DNA from: Vibrio sp. DW001
GTDB taxonomy: Bacteria > Pseudomonadota > Gammaproteobacteria > Enterobacterales > Vibrionaceae
Assembly (NCBI RefSeq): GCF_029016285.1
Contig: NZ_CP091975.1
Span: 620,001 to 684,000, forward strand
Direction: 5' to 3'
DNA: 64,000 nucleotides
Positions 1-9,229 of the stretch are shown in pieces. The notes beneath the pieces are model-generated. The model was not told the origin of the DNA. It saw only the letters and a list, made by a program, of their open reading frames with translations, and ran no database searches. A program made the translations under genes and the position numbers. The first letter of the stretch is position 1; every line of letters starts with the position of its first letter.

Positions 1-336
1 TTGGCAGATTTCGTGCTTAACGTCAGCAGCGAGTGGGTATTGAACTTTACCGATACCGCCATCTGCGATAGCGGTGTTACGCCATGCGTTGTGAGAGAAC
101 TGAGAATCGATAGAAACGCCGATAACCTCAACACCCTTGTCTTGGAAGTCTTGGAAGCGTTTGTCAAAAGCAATGAGCTCTGATGGACAAACAAAAGTAA
201 AATCTAGTGGGTAAAAGAATACTACCGCCTTTTTACCTTTAGTGAATTCTGCGAAGTTGAAGTTATCAACGATTTCGCCGTTACCTAAAACAGCTGCAGA
301 AGTAAAATCTGGGGCTTGACGTCCTACTAGTACCAT
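1..336 (-). CDS. ahpC: 2-Cys peroxiredoxin AhpC/Prx, 5' part only
   Basis: Typical 2-Cys peroxiredoxin that reduces H2O2 and organic hydroperoxides in the cytoplasm. The first 112 codons are present and the gene runs off the left edge, so the resolving Cys is not visible. The start is the ATG at 336-334, preceded on the minus strand by a TTAGGAGCAAG ribosome-binding site. The peroxidatic Cys lies in the motif FTFVCPSELIAFD, and VSIDSQFSHNAW follows. The gene is divergent from an OxyR2-like regulator, an arrangement like V. vulnificus prx2-oxyR2. Family assignment is firm; calling it Prx2 rests on this neighbour. Confidence 0.96.
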   Translation of the reverse strand, partial: MVLVGRQAPDFTSAAVLGNGEIVDNFNFAEFTKGKKAVVFFYPLDFTFVCPSELIAFDKRFQDFQDKGVEVIGVSIDSQFSHNAWRNTAIADGGIGKVQYPLAADVKHEICQ

Positions 337-533
337 TTTCTTGCTCCTAATTAAGTATTTTCTTCAAACCATTTGGTTTGAGTTTGTGTTTCTACAAGCA
401 AACTATAGTACATAACTGAGCATCTAAAAAAGCGAATTAAATAGATTGATTTAATCGAAAAAAGCGATTAGGTTGATTTGCGTCTTATTGAGAAACTAAA
501 CAGTAAATAAAATGGTTGGCACGGATAGATAAT
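337..533. promoter_or_regulatory. ahpC-oxyR divergent intergenic region, candidate OxyR operator
   Basis: AT-rich 197-bp spacer that must hold both promoters. It contains a 16-bp inverted repeat at 365-380 (arms CAAACCA/TGGTTTG, 2-nt centre) in the ahpC leader. A second inverted repeat lies at 436-455 (arms ATTAAAT/ATTTAAT around agattg). OxyR family members bind four spaced ATAG-type elements. I see partial matches (CTATAG near 403, ATAG near 441) but not a clean site. Confidence 0.45.
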
Positions 534-1439
534 ATGAATAAATGGCCCAGTCTAAAACAACTGCACTATATCGTCACACTACATGAAACACGGCATTTCA
601 GTCATGCCGCAGAAAAATGTTTTGTGAGTCAATCTACTCTAAGCAAAGGAATACAAAACCTTGAAGAGATGATTGGCTGTCCTCTTTATGAGAAAAAAGA
701 TAAAAAAAGTCCGCTTGTATTTACACAGGCTGGCGAACTGGTTGTGACTCATGGCAAAGAATTACTGGCTAAAGGGCAGGACCTCATCGAGTTGGGTAAA
801 CTCTGCCAAGGTGGAACAATGCAGGGTCAACTTAGAGTGGGCTGTATTCCGACAATCGCTCCTTTTCTTCTGTGCGATTTAGTCCAAGAAGTGAATCAAC
901 GATTTCCGCAACTGAACCTTCTGCTAAGAGAAGATACCACGACAAATTTACTGGAGGCATTGAAACATGGCCAGATGGACGTATTAATTTTGGCTCTACC
1001 AGTCGATATTGGAAATATGCACAGCAAGGTTGTTGGGCAGGATCCTTTCAGGATGGTGATTAGTCGTAATCAGGCCGATGGGATTCGAGTTCCGATAAAA
1101 TATGACGAACTGCCAAACGAATCCGTGTTTTTATTAGAAAATGAACACTGCTTAACGGAGCACGCGGTTTCAGCCTGTAAATTAACGGACAAAGATAAGA
1201 TTAATCCATTCACTGCCACAAGTTTACATACGTTGGTGCAGATGGTCGCTAATGGGCTAGGGACAACATTTATCCCACAGATGGCGATCGAACATGGATT
1301 ATTAGAAAACCAAAATTTGATTGTTGTCGATCCCCCCGGTCAACAGGCCTACCGAGATATCGGTCTTGTTTGGAGACCAAGTTCCTCGCGTTACGAGACG
1401 TTTGAAAAATTAGCAGAGGTGGTTTCTGAACTTATGTAA
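534..1439 (+). CDS. oxyR: LysR-type peroxide sensor OxyR (OxyR2-like)
   Basis: Cytoplasmic H2O2-sensing LysR-family activator, 301 aa. The N-terminal winged HTH covers about residues 5-64 and the effector domain follows from about 95. The redox pair sits in ENEHCLTEHAVSAC, giving Cys206 and Cys215, with Glu204 two residues before the sensing Cys. E. coli OxyR and Vibrio OxyR1 have Gly there; V. vulnificus OxyR2 has Glu204. The ATG at 534 is chosen over a TTG at 516 because it begins at the usual MNxx start and gives exactly the OxyR2 numbering. It is divergent from a peroxiredoxin, its expected target. Confidence 0.94.
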   Translation: MNKWPSLKQLHYIVTLHETRHFSHAAEKCFVSQSTLSKGIQNLEEMIGCPLYEKKDKKSPLVFTQAGELVVTHGKELLAKGQDLIELGKLCQGGTMQGQLRVGCIPTIAPFLLCDLVQEVNQRFPQLNLLLREDTTTNLLEALKHGQMDVLILALPVDIGNMHSKVVGQDPFRMVISRNQADGIRVPIKYDELPNESVFLLENEHCLTEHAVSACKLTDKDKINPFTATSLHTLVQMVANGLGTTFIPQMAIEHGLLENQNLIVVDPPGQQAYRDIGLVWRPSSSRYETFEKLAEVVSELM

Positions 1440-1513
1440 TACCTATCTGGAAGATTAACTGAACCCGGATTTTCTTAGCTTGGTATCGCCGCTATTTTCA
1501 TCGCCGTAAGAAA

Positions 1514-1552
1514 TAAAAAAGCATTGGAAGTTGGGCTTGGCCTTCCAATGCT
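1514..1552 (-). terminator. Rho-independent terminator of the aceA transcript
   Basis: Stem AGCATTGGAAG/CTTCCAATGCT (11 bp, 11-nt loop). On the minus strand it is followed by TTTTTTA. It lies downstream of the ART-like gene that follows aceA. Confidence 0.85.
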
Positions 1553-1605
1553 GAAATCTTACGTGGTCAGTTACGCGCTAGTTCTAAATTACCTAGTCGT
1601 TCTAT

Positions 1606-2169
1606 TTAGTTTGGTAATACCTCAACGCAAGCAAGGCTAACGTCTTGGTCGATATAGGCCATTCCCAATTTATTTAGAAACGCCATACGGTCGGCTTTCA
1701 TAAGATCAATGTCGGGTGCATCGAGACCACAACGCTCATAGATTATTGCTAGATGCGCCATAAAATGCTCGCCAGTTTCCATTAATAATAAACTGGCAGC
1801 TCCTACATCAGGTTTCACATTAACACGTTGTTTTTCCGATAAGTTTATCGCTAATACTATGGGGTCTTCCTTTCCTTCAAAGCGTACCGTGCGGTTTCGA
1901 ACGGCTTGCTCGGCCCAATAATAGGCTAGCTCTTTACTTTGAGTTAAGAAAATCGGTTCTTGCGATTCTGTATAGCGATTACCAATGGTCGCCATGGTAC
2001 TGACGGCGGCTTGGTTCAACGCTTTATCTCCTGAACGCTTTAATCCTTGTTCCTGAATTGAAGTGAGCAGAGCTGAAGAGGTGCCGTGGTACCAAACATC
2101 ATTCGTTTCAAAACCATCAGACGTGAGTAATTGTTTTGCATCCTGAAGGTGAGTTGGAATTCGAGTCAT
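1606..2169 (-). CDS. Small protein with ADP-ribosyltransferase-like motifs
   Basis: 187-aa cytoplasmic protein, no family confidently recognised. It shows the pattern of the PARP/KptA/ART fold: VWYHGTS near residue 28, then SIQEQGLKRSG, then IFLTQSKELAYYWAEQA with two Tyr, then PIVLAINL. This matches the H-Y part of the H-Y-E ART signature; the third residue is not obvious. The ATG at 2169 has a GAGGA about 8 nt upstream. The longer start at 2205 lies inside a hairpin and lacks a binding site. The gene follows aceA by 67 nt on the same strand and shares its terminator, so co-transcription is likely. The function and any substrate are inference only; it could be a non-enzymatic relative. Confidence 0.6.
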   Translation of the reverse strand: MTRIPTHLQDAKQLLTSDGFETNDVWYHGTSSALLTSIQEQGLKRSGDKALNQAAVSTMATIGNRYTESQEPIFLTQSKELAYYWAEQAVRNRTVRFEGKEDPIVLAINLSEKQRVNVKPDVGAASLLLMETGEHFMAHLAIIYERCGLDAPDIDLMKADRMAFLNKLGMAYIDQDVSLACVEVLPN

Positions 2170-2198
2170 TTTAGGCATCCTCATATCGGCGTTGAGTA

Positions 2199-2223
2199 CC
2201 GCCATCCATTAGAGGGATGGCGG
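2199..2223 (-). repeat. Intercistronic hairpin between aceA and the ART-like gene
   Basis: Perfect 9-bp stem CCGCCATCC/GGATGGCGG with a 7-nt loop and no T-run. It may stabilise the aceA message or damp read-through into the next gene. Confidence 0.6.
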
Positions 2224-2236
2224 ACTTCGCTAGGGG

Positions 2237-3835
2237 TTAGTTAAACTGGTTAGAAGTGTTCAAAGCACCACCGGCTTTAAGTGCATTTTCACCAGCGAAG
2301 TACTCTTTGTGATCATCACCCAAATCAGAGCCTGACATGTTTTGATGTTTAACACAGGCGATACCTTGGCGGATCTCTTTACGTTGTACGCCTTTAACGT
2401 AACCCAACATTCCTTGGTCACCAAAGTACTCTTTGGCTAGGTTGTCGGTAGACAACGCCGCGGTATGGTAGGTTGGTAGGGTAATCAAATGGTGGAAGAT
2501 ACCTGCATCGCGAGATGCATCAGCTTGGAAAGAACGGATCTTATCATCGGCACGAATAGATAATTCCGTTTCATCGTATTCAACACTCATCAAGCTGTCT
2601 CTATGGTAAGCAGAGACATCTTCTCCTGCTTCTACCATGGCATCATAGGCCTGTTGACGGAAATTAAGCGTCCAGTTGAAAGAAGGCGAGTTGTTATAAA
2701 CAAGCTTAGCATTAGGGTGAACCGCGCGAACACCGTCCATCATCTCTTTGATCTGGCCGATGTGTGGTTTCTCTGTTTCAATCCACAGAAGATCAGCCCC
2801 TGCGTTAATCGCTTCGATACAGTCAAACACACAGCGATCTTCACCCGTTCCAGAGCGGAATTGATACAAACCTGAAGGAAGGCGCTTAGGACGAAGCAGT
2901 TTGCCATCACGATTAAAGCAAACATCGCCTTCAGCCATCTCTGCAACATCGATCTCTTCAGCATCTAAATATGAGTTATATACGTCACCTTGGTCACCGG
3001 GCTCTTTAACCACGGCGATTTCTTTCGTAAGACCAGCACCTTGTGAGTCGGTACGGGCGACAATAATTCCGTTATCAATACCTAGCTCTAAGAATGCATA
3101 ACGGAGTGCACGAAGTTTTGCATGGAAGTCAGCATGAGGAACCGTCACCTTGCCATCTTGGTGACCGCACTGTTTTTCGTCCGCTACTTGGTTTTCTATT
3201 TGTAAGCAACAAGCACCGGCTTCGATCATCTGTTTAGCCATCAGGTATGTGGCTTCAGCGTTACCAAATCCTGCATCAATATCAGCAATAATCGGAACAA
3301 CGTGGGTAACATGGTTATCGATTTGATCTTGAATTGATGCTTGTGCTGCCGTATCACCAGATTCACGGGCATTGTCTAAAGCGCGGAATAACCCGCCCAG
3401 CTCTCTCGCATCGGCTTGGCGTAAAAATGTGTACAGCTCTTCAACTAGGCCAGCCACCGAGGTTTTTTCATGCATCGATTGGTCAGGCAGAGGGCCAAAA
3501 TCAGAACGAAGTGCAGCAACCATCCAACCGGAAAGGTAAAGGTAGCGTCCATCTGTCTTTCCACCAAAATGTTTCTTAACAGAAATCATTTTTTGTTGGC
3601 CGATAAAACCGTGCCAGCAACCTAATGACTGAGTGTAGTTGGAGTGATCATCATCATAAGCGGCCATATCAGCACGCATAATGTTTGCAGTATATTGGGC
3701 GATATCTAAACCCGTTTTAAATTTGTTTTGAGCACGCATACGAGCGGCAGATTCTGGACTAATTGCATCCCACGGGGCACCAGCTGCATTTTTAGCAGCT
3801 CCGATTGTGTCAATGTCTTTATTTATTTGTGACAT
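2237..3835 (-). CDS. aceA: Isocitrate lyase
   Basis: Cleaves isocitrate to glyoxylate and succinate, the first step of the glyoxylate shunt; cytoplasmic. At 532 aa it is the long Pseudomonas-type lyase rather than the 434-aa E. coli form. The catalytic loop reads KQCGH (residues 221-225) instead of KKCGH, as is normal for the long subfamily. The metal-binding region is ADIDAGFG at about 184-191. The start at 3835 (MSQINKD) has CGAGGA upstream; the longer ORF start at 3853 lies within that leader. A LysR gene is divergent and glcB completes the shunt 1.2 kb away. Confidence 0.97.
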   Translation of the reverse strand: MSQINKDIDTIGAAKNAAGAPWDAISPESAARMRAQNKFKTGLDIAQYTANIMRADMAAYDDDHSNYTQSLGCWHGFIGQQKMISVKKHFGGKTDGRYLYLSGWMVAALRSDFGPLPDQSMHEKTSVAGLVEELYTFLRQADARELGGLFRALDNARESGDTAAQASIQDQIDNHVTHVVPIIADIDAGFGNAEATYLMAKQMIEAGACCLQIENQVADEKQCGHQDGKVTVPHADFHAKLRALRYAFLELGIDNGIIVARTDSQGAGLTKEIAVVKEPGDQGDVYNSYLDAEEIDVAEMAEGDVCFNRDGKLLRPKRLPSGLYQFRSGTGEDRCVFDCIEAINAGADLLWIETEKPHIGQIKEMMDGVRAVHPNAKLVYNNSPSFNWTLNFRQQAYDAMVEAGEDVSAYHRDSLMSVEYDETELSIRADDKIRSFQADASRDAGIFHHLITLPTYHTAALSTDNLAKEYFGDQGMLGYVKGVQRKEIRQGIACVKHQNMSGSDLGDDHKEYFAGENALKAGGALNTSNQFN

Positions 3836-3926
3836 AGGTATTCCTCGTTCCATGAAGTTGAGATGTAGACCAAAAAACTGGTCGATTGCTAGCGGTTAGG
3901 CATGGACAAAGTTTAACCATTCATGT

Positions 3927-3973
3927 GATGATTTAGCTAATTTATAGCTATTATATTCGGTATTTATTATATG
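3927..3973. promoter_or_regulatory. Glyoxylate-shunt operator, copy 1 (aceA/lysR)
   Basis: A 47-bp element whose reverse complement matches 4945-4991 at 41 of 47 positions by eye. The conserved core is ATACCGAATATAA, then CTATAAATTA. It has the same orientation relative to aceA as copy 2 has to glcB. It overlaps the LysR start codon at 3971, which suggests autoregulation. Confidence 0.8.
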
Positions 3974-4927
3974 AATGTGGCCAGAATCGATCTCAACTTA
4001 TTGGTATATTTAGATGTTCTGCTTCGAGAGCGAAATGTTACTCGTTCTGCAAGTCAACTTGGTATCACACAACCAGCAATGAGCAATGGACTTAAACGTC
4101 TGCGTGACCTATTTGGTGATCCATTATTGATAAGAACAAGCGAAGGAATGGTGCCAACGGAACGTGCTCAGAAGCTACAGCCAATTATCAGGAATGTTTT
4201 AGCGAACGTTGAAAAGGCGGTGCAGCCGACAGCCGATTTTTGCTCTGAAGATAGCGATCGGTTGTTTCGTATTATGGCGAGTGATTATACTGAGTCGACT
4301 CTGATTCGAGCGCTATTGAAGCGATTAGGTACCGTCGCGCCCAAAGTTCGTTTGGATATTATGACACCAAGTGACGTGAGCTACCAAGATGTGGAACAGG
4401 GTACAGTAGACATTGTAATTAACCGTTTCGACCATATTCCACAATCGTTCCATCAGACCAATATCTGGCATGACACCTTCTCCTGCCTATTCAGTTGTGA
4501 TAATCCAGCAGCAAAACAATTTGATTTAGATGTTTATCTTCAAGCGCAACATGTGTGGATCAGCAAGACAGGAATGGGGACGGGAGTAGGAGTGAATCCT
4601 AGCGATTCTCAAAAGTTAGGTTGGGTGGACGCTGAATTAGTTCGTTTAGGGAAAACGCGCAATATTACGGTATTTACTCGGCACTATTTAGCGGCCGTTC
4701 TCCTAGCGGAAGAGACCAACCTGATTGTAACTATTCCAACCAAAGCCGCCCAGTTACAGATGAATAATCCTAAGTTGATGATTAAGCCAGTTCCATTCCC
4801 TGTAGCACCGTTTGAACTAAAGATGGCATGGAGTCCATTGTTGCAAAGTAATCCCGGTCATCAGTGGATGCGTCGTCTTATTAAGGACGTAGCCAGTGAG
4901 TTGGAAAGTGGCATTACTGCTCAATAA
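3971..4927 (+). CDS. LysR-family regulator of the glyoxylate shunt (inferred)
   Basis: 318-aa NodD-like LysR regulator. The N-terminal HTH is RNVTRSASQLGITQPAMSN at about residues 21-39, and the effector-binding domain runs from about 95 to the end. It sits between divergent aceA and downstream glcB, each preceded by a copy of one 47-bp element, so it most likely controls both. Its ligand is unknown; shunt metabolites such as glyoxylate are candidates. The ATG at 3971 has no ribosome-binding site and a TATATT box lies about 13 nt upstream, so translation may be leaderless. Confidence 0.88.
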   Translation: MNVARIDLNLLVYLDVLLRERNVTRSASQLGITQPAMSNGLKRLRDLFGDPLLIRTSEGMVPTERAQKLQPIIRNVLANVEKAVQPTADFCSEDSDRLFRIMASDYTESTLIRALLKRLGTVAPKVRLDIMTPSDVSYQDVEQGTVDIVINRFDHIPQSFHQTNIWHDTFSCLFSCDNPAAKQFDLDVYLQAQHVWISKTGMGTGVGVNPSDSQKLGWVDAELVRLGKTRNITVFTRHYLAAVLLAEETNLIVTIPTKAAQLQMNNPKLMIKPVPFPVAPFELKMAWSPLLQSNPGHQWMRRLIKDVASELESGITAQ

Positions 4928-4944
4928 ATAGACATACTTATATT

Positions 4945-4991
4945 CATGTAAAAAATACCGAATATAAAAACTATAAATTATCTAAATTATC
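4945..4991. promoter_or_regulatory. Glyoxylate-shunt operator, copy 2 (glcB)
   Basis: Second copy of the element at 3927-3973. If the glcB -10 is TATAAT at 5019-5024 and transcription starts near 5031, this copy spans about -86 to -40. That is the usual location for LysR-type activator binding. Confidence 0.8.
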
Positions 4992-5018
4992 ATCCTCTCT
5001 CTAGTATAAAATACATAC

Positions 5019-5024
5019 TATAAT
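5019..5024 (+). promoter_or_regulatory. glcB promoter -10 box
   Basis: Consensus TATAAT with no recognisable -35, as expected for an activator-dependent promoter. It lies within a larger inverted repeat (CTCTCTAGT ... ACTAGAGAG, about 4997-5040). Confidence 0.55.
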
Positions 5025-5045
5025 CGGTAAAACTAGAGAGATATT

Positions 5046-7211
5046 ATGAGCAATCGCATTCAACAGGGCGGCTTACAGATTGATAGCACCCTCTACGCAT
5101 TAGTAAATCAACACATTATTCCTGGTACCGATCTTAATGCCGATGATTTTTGGCAATCGTTTGAAGCGATTCTTGATGACCTTGCGCCTAAAAATAGAGC
5201 GTTACTGGCTAAGCGAGAAGATCTACAACGTCGTATTAACGAGTGGCACAAAGCGCGTTCAGATAAGGCGTTAGATCCTATTGAATATAAACATTTTCTA
5301 CAAAAAATTGGTTACCTCGTTGTAGAAGGTGAAGATTTCCAAGTGTTGACAAGTAACGTTGAACCAGAAATTGCCACACAGGCAGGTCCGCAGCTCGTTG
5401 TGCCGATTATGAATGCGCGCTTTGCTTTAAACGCGGCTAACTCTCGTTGGGGGAGCCTGTATGATGCTCTTTACGGTACCGATGTTATTAGTGAAGAAAG
5501 CGGAGCTGAAAAAGGCACGCAATTTAACCCAGTTCGTGGTGCTAAGGTTGTCACATACGCTCGAGATTTTTTAGATAGTGCGATCCCTTTAAATGGGGCA
5601 TCACATCACGATGCCATTTGTTATACGATTAGCAATACGCTGAATGCCACTTTGAGCAACGGCGAGCAAGTCACGTTGATGGACAGCGCACAACTGATCG
5701 GTTATCAGGGCGATAGCACTGCGCCGACGGCCATCCTACTCAAGCATAATAATCTGCATCTAGAGATTCAAATCGACCCAACAACACCTATTGGTCAGTT
5801 AGATTCAGCAGGCGTAAAAGATGTTGTTATTGAATCGGCTTTGACCACCATTATGGATTGCGAAGATTCTGTCGCCGCGGTTGATGGGGAAGATAAAGCC
5901 TTAGCCTATCAAAACTGGCTTGGCTTAATGAAAGGCGATTTGCAAGAATCATTCGATAAAAATGGTAAGACTGTCGTGCGAAAAATGAGCGCAGATCGCT
6001 ACTACACTAATATGCACGGGGGTGAAATCTCGTTGAAAGGCCGCAGTATGCTGTTTATACGCAATGTTGGTCACTTAATGACAAGCCCTGCGATACTGGA
6101 TTCCGCAGGTAACGAGGTACCAGAGGGCATTATGGATGGCATGATCACCTCACTGATAGCCATGCACGATTTAATAGGCAATAGCCCATTTCAAAACTCA
6201 ACAGCAAACAGTATTAACATCGTTAAACCTAAGATGCATGGCCCCGAAGAAGTGGCGTTTACCACGGAGCTGTTTGGCCGTATTGAAGAGGCTCTGGGTT
6301 TAGATCGTAATACGATTAAGGTTGGAATTATGGATGAGGAACGTCGTACATCCGTTAACCTGAAAGAGTGCATCCGCGCAGCGAAAGAGCGTGTGGTCTT
6401 TATTAATACTGGCTTTTTGGATCGAACCGGTGATGAAATACATACCAGTATGGAAGCTGGACCATTTGCACCAAAAGTTCAGTTAAAAAGCATGACTTGG
6501 ATCGGGGCGTATGAAGACCAAAATGTGGATATAGGTTTAGCGTGCGGTCTTAAGGGCAAGGCTCAGATAGGTAAAGGCATGTGGCCAGAGCCAGATAATA
6601 TGGCCAAAATGATGGGCGCCAAGATTGGTCATCCTCAAGCGGGTGCGAACACAGCGTGGGTACCTTCTCCAACGGCCGCAACATTGCATGCCTTGCATTA
6701 TCATCAGGTGAATGTGCCTAGTCGCCAAGAGGAGTTACGCCATCGTACGCAAGCGAGTGTTGATGATATTTTAACGATTCCGCTACTGGGGGACCAAAAG
6801 CTGACCGCGGACGATATTCAAAAAGAGTTGGATAACAATACCCAAGGTATATTAGGTTATGTGGTTCGCTGGATAGACCAAGGTGTCGGGTGTTCTAAAG
6901 TACCGGATATCAATGACGTCGGCTTAATGGAAGACCGCGCAACATTGCGAATATCTAGCCAACATATTGCTAATTGGTTGCATCATGGAATATGCAGCAA
7001 AGAGCAAGTGATGGAAACCATGAAGAGAATGGCGGGTATCGTTGACCAGCAAAACGCGGGTGACGGCAATTACATTAATATGTCGCCCAATTTTGATGGG
7101 AATATTGCCTTTGCAGCAGCGTGCGAACTTGTCTTCGAAGGATGTGCACAGCCAAGTGGGTATACGGAACCGGTATTGCACGCAATGCGCTTAAAGCTTA
7201 AAGCGCGATAG
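5046..7211 (+). CDS. glcB: Malate synthase G
   Basis: Condenses glyoxylate with acetyl-CoA to malate, the second shunt step. The 721-aa length and sequence fit the G isoform, not the roughly 530-aa AceB. Visible landmarks are [15 protein letters not shown] in the barrel and the C-terminal active-site stretch [20 protein letters not shown], with the conserved Cys at residue 616 and the catalytic-base Asp in MEDR. The start ATG follows AGAGAGATATT. Two hairpins lie downstream. No glycolate oxidase genes are present, so here it serves the shunt with aceA. Confidence 0.97.
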   Translation: MSNRIQQGGLQIDSTLYALVNQHIIPGTDLNADDFWQSFEAILDDLAPKNRALLAKREDLQRRINEWHKARSDKALDPIEYKHFLQKIGYLVVEGEDFQVLTSNVEPEIATQAGPQLVVPIMNARFALNAANSRWGSLYDALYGTDVISEESGAEKGTQFNPVRGAKVVTYARDFLDSAIPLNGASHHDAICYTISNTLNATLSNGEQVTLMDSAQLIGYQGDSTAPTAILLKHNNLHLEIQIDPTTPIGQLDSAGVKDVVIESALTTIMDCEDSVAAVDGEDKALAYQNWLGLMKGDLQESFDKNGKTVVRKMSADRYYTNMHGGEISLKGRSMLFIRNVGHLMTSPAILDSAGNEVPEGIMDGMITSLIAMHDLIGNSPFQNSTANSINIVKPKMHGPEEVAFTTELFGRIEEALGLDRNTIKVGIMDEERRTSVNLKECIRAAKERVVFINTGFLDRTGDEIHTSMEAGPFAPKVQLKSMTWIGAYEDQNVDIGLACGLKGKAQIGKGMWPEPDNMAKMMGAKIGHPQAGANTAWVPSPTAATLHALHYHQVNVPSRQEELRHRTQASVDDILTIPLLGDQKLTADDIQKELDNNTQGILGYVVRWIDQGVGCSKVPDINDVGLMEDRATLRISSQHIANWLHHGICSKEQVMETMKRMAGIVDQQNAGDGNYINMSPNFDGNIAFAAACELVFEGCAQPSGYTEPVLHAMRLKLKAR

Positions 7212-7309
7212 TTTCACTGTTTTAGAGATGAGTCTCGTCATATTTTATTCAATGACGTCATTTCTTTGAAGAGGTGATGCTGTTCGGTTAAAACAAGCAC
7301 CTCAAACTT

Positions 7310-7402
7310 CCTATCATTCCAGTGAAAAGGTTCTTTTTACTAAATGATAGGTGTTAAGCCGCACAACGGCAGACATTATTTGTATTGTATAAATGATGTC
7401 TG
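7310..7402. terminator. Two hairpins between convergent glcB and the CBS gene
   Basis: First hairpin: 7310-7351, stem CCTATCATT/AATGATAGG with an inner AGTGAAAA/TTTTTACT stem. Second: 7370-7402, 12-bp stem CAGACATTATTT/AAATGATGTCTG with one wobble. Neither has a strong T-run; they probably act as weak or bidirectional terminators. Confidence 0.5.
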
Positions 7403-7419
7403 TTGTCACTTTCTCAAGC

Positions 7420-7899
7420 TCAAAACTCGTTGTTATATTTTTCTGTTTCTAATTCTGTAAATTCATCGTCATTTGGTTCTATCTCTTCTTGTAATTCAAG
7501 AAGGTGAATGGCAATGGTTACAAAATCACTATCAGTAATAATACCGACTAGTTCCTGATTAAAAACAACGGGTAAACAACCGACTTTGTGCTTTTGCATA
7601 TAAACCGCACTTTCTTTTAAGCCAGCATGAGGATCAACACTCATTACGTTTCTGCGCATTGCAATATCTAAAGGGGTAGTCAAGGTATGAGACTGGTCTT
7701 CAGGTATCTTTTGTAGGCTAGACTCTTGTGCCGCCAATACATCCCTTTGGGTGACAACGCCAAGCAACCTATTTTCGGTATCCACTACGGGAATATGGCG
7801 AATATCGTGTTCTTCCATTAGATGTTTTGCATCTGATAATGAATGGGACCGCAAAAGCGTGTGAGGGTTGCGAGTCATCATGTCTTCAATTTTGATCAT
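7420..7899 (-). CDS. CBS-domain (Bateman) protein
   Basis: 159-aa cytoplasmic protein made of two CBS domains. The first is about residues 1-60 (KIEDMMTRNP ... VVTQRDV), the second about 80-140 (AMRRNVMSVDP ... IITDSDF). A Glu-rich acidic tail follows. Stand-alone CBS pairs bind adenine nucleotides and act as energy sensors, but the partner here is unknown. The start at 7899 has GGAGGTCGAG directly upstream, better than the longer start at 7911. Confidence 0.9.
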   Translation of the reverse strand: MIKIEDMMTRNPHTLLRSHSLSDAKHLMEEHDIRHIPVVDTENRLLGVVTQRDVLAAQESSLQKIPEDQSHTLTTPLDIAMRRNVMSVDPHAGLKESAVYMQKHKVGCLPVVFNQELVGIITDSDFVTIAIHLLELQEEIEPNDDEFTELETEKYNNEF

Positions 7900-8098
7900 C
7901 TCGACCTCCAAAGGGGGCGTTATAAAGTGAACGAATAGACTTAACTATAGGAGGGTTTATAGGAATTAACTGAGAGCCAAAGCAGTATTCTTAGCCTCAG
8001 TTACAAACTTTTACAAAACAACAATTGATGATATTTTAAGGAGATAGAAGCGGGATGAATGGGTGATGAGTATTTGTCCACTTTATTGCTAGCAGACC

Positions 8099-8126
8099 TT
8101 GCTATTAATGGTATGCCCCCTATACT
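8099..8126 (+). promoter_or_regulatory. Candidate queA promoter
   Basis: TTGCTA (-35) and TATACT (-10, 8121-8126) with a 16-bp spacer, about 45 bp before the queA start. This is a plausible sigma-70 match by eye. Confidence 0.45.
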
Positions 8127-8171
8127 ACGCTCCTGCAAATTTATTCGTTAAATAGAGTTAAAGACAACACA

Positions 8172-9221
8172 ATGCAAGTTTCTGATTTCAGCTTTGAGCT
8201 GCCCAATGAACTGATTGCTCGCTATCCTATGGCAGAGCGTACAGCAAGCCGATTGCTTCAACTTAACGGCATTTCTGGTGAGGTAACGGATCGTACATTT
8301 ACAGATGTCCTCGATCTCGTTGAAGAAGGCGATTTGTTAGTTTTTAACAATACGCGCGTCATACCCGCTCGACTTTTTGGCCGTAAGGCTAGCGGCGGGA
8401 AGATAGAAGTACTCGTTGAACGTATGATCGATGAGCATTCAATCTTGGCACATGTGCGCTCGTCTAAGTCGCCAAAACCAGGAACCGAACTATTTCTTGG
8501 TGAAAATGACCAATTCGAGGCGGAGATGGTTGCCCGTCATGGTGCGTTGTTTGAAATTCGATTTAAATCGGATAAAGCGGTATTAGAGATATTGAACGAA
8601 GTGGGTCATATGCCACTTCCTCCTTATATTGATCGTCCAGACGACGATGCAGACAAAGAGCGCTATCAGACGGTTTACAATGAAATACCAGGAGCCGTTG
8701 CTGCGCCAACTGCTGGGTTGCATTTTGATGATGACCTGCTAGAAAAAATTCAAGCTAAAGGTGTTGAATTCGCCTTTGTGACATTACATGTTGGTGCGGG
8801 CACATTCCAGCCTGTAAAGGTTGATAATATTCTCGATCATCATATGCATGCAGAATATGTCGAAGTTTCTCAACAAGTCGTTGATGCCGTTAATGCAACG
8901 AAAGCCCGTGGTGGTCGAGTGATTGCGGTGGGTACCACATCGGTACGCTCTCTAGAAAGCGCGGCACAAAGTGCTGTTAAAAATGGGACAGAATTGGTTC
9001 CGTTTTTCGATGACACAGAGATCTTTATCTATCCTGGTTACCAGTATCAGTTGATTGATTGTCTTATCACGAATTTCCACTTACCTGAGTCGACATTGAT
9101 CATGTTAGTGAGTGCGTTTTCAGGATATGACAATGTAATGGCCGCCTACGAGCATGCCGTGAATGAAAAATATCGCTTCTTTAGCTACGGCGATGCGATG
9201 TTTATCAATAAAAAGATCTAA
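8172..9221 (+). CDS. queA: S-adenosylmethionine:tRNA ribosyltransferase-isomerase
   Basis: Transfers and isomerises the ribosyl group of AdoMet onto preQ1 in tRNA, giving epoxyqueuosine. At 349 aa it is full length for the family. Conserved stretches include [22 protein letters not shown] and [12 protein letters not shown]. It is followed 78 bp later by tgt, the preceding enzyme in queuosine synthesis; the spacer holds a perfect palindrome. Confidence 0.98.
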   Translation: MQVSDFSFELPNELIARYPMAERTASRLLQLNGISGEVTDRTFTDVLDLVEEGDLLVFNNTRVIPARLFGRKASGGKIEVLVERMIDEHSILAHVRSSKSPKPGTELFLGENDQFEAEMVARHGALFEIRFKSDKAVLEILNEVGHMPLPPYIDRPDDDADKERYQTVYNEIPGAVAAPTAGLHFDDDLLEKIQAKGVEFAFVTLHVGAGTFQPVKVDNILDHHMHAEYVEVSQQVVDAVNATKARGGRVIAVGTTSVRSLESAAQSAVKNGTELVPFFDDTEIFIYPGYQYQLIDCLITNFHLPESTLIMLVSAFSGYDNVMAAYEHAVNEKYRFFSYGDAMFINKKI

Positions 9222-9229
9222 TTTTTACT

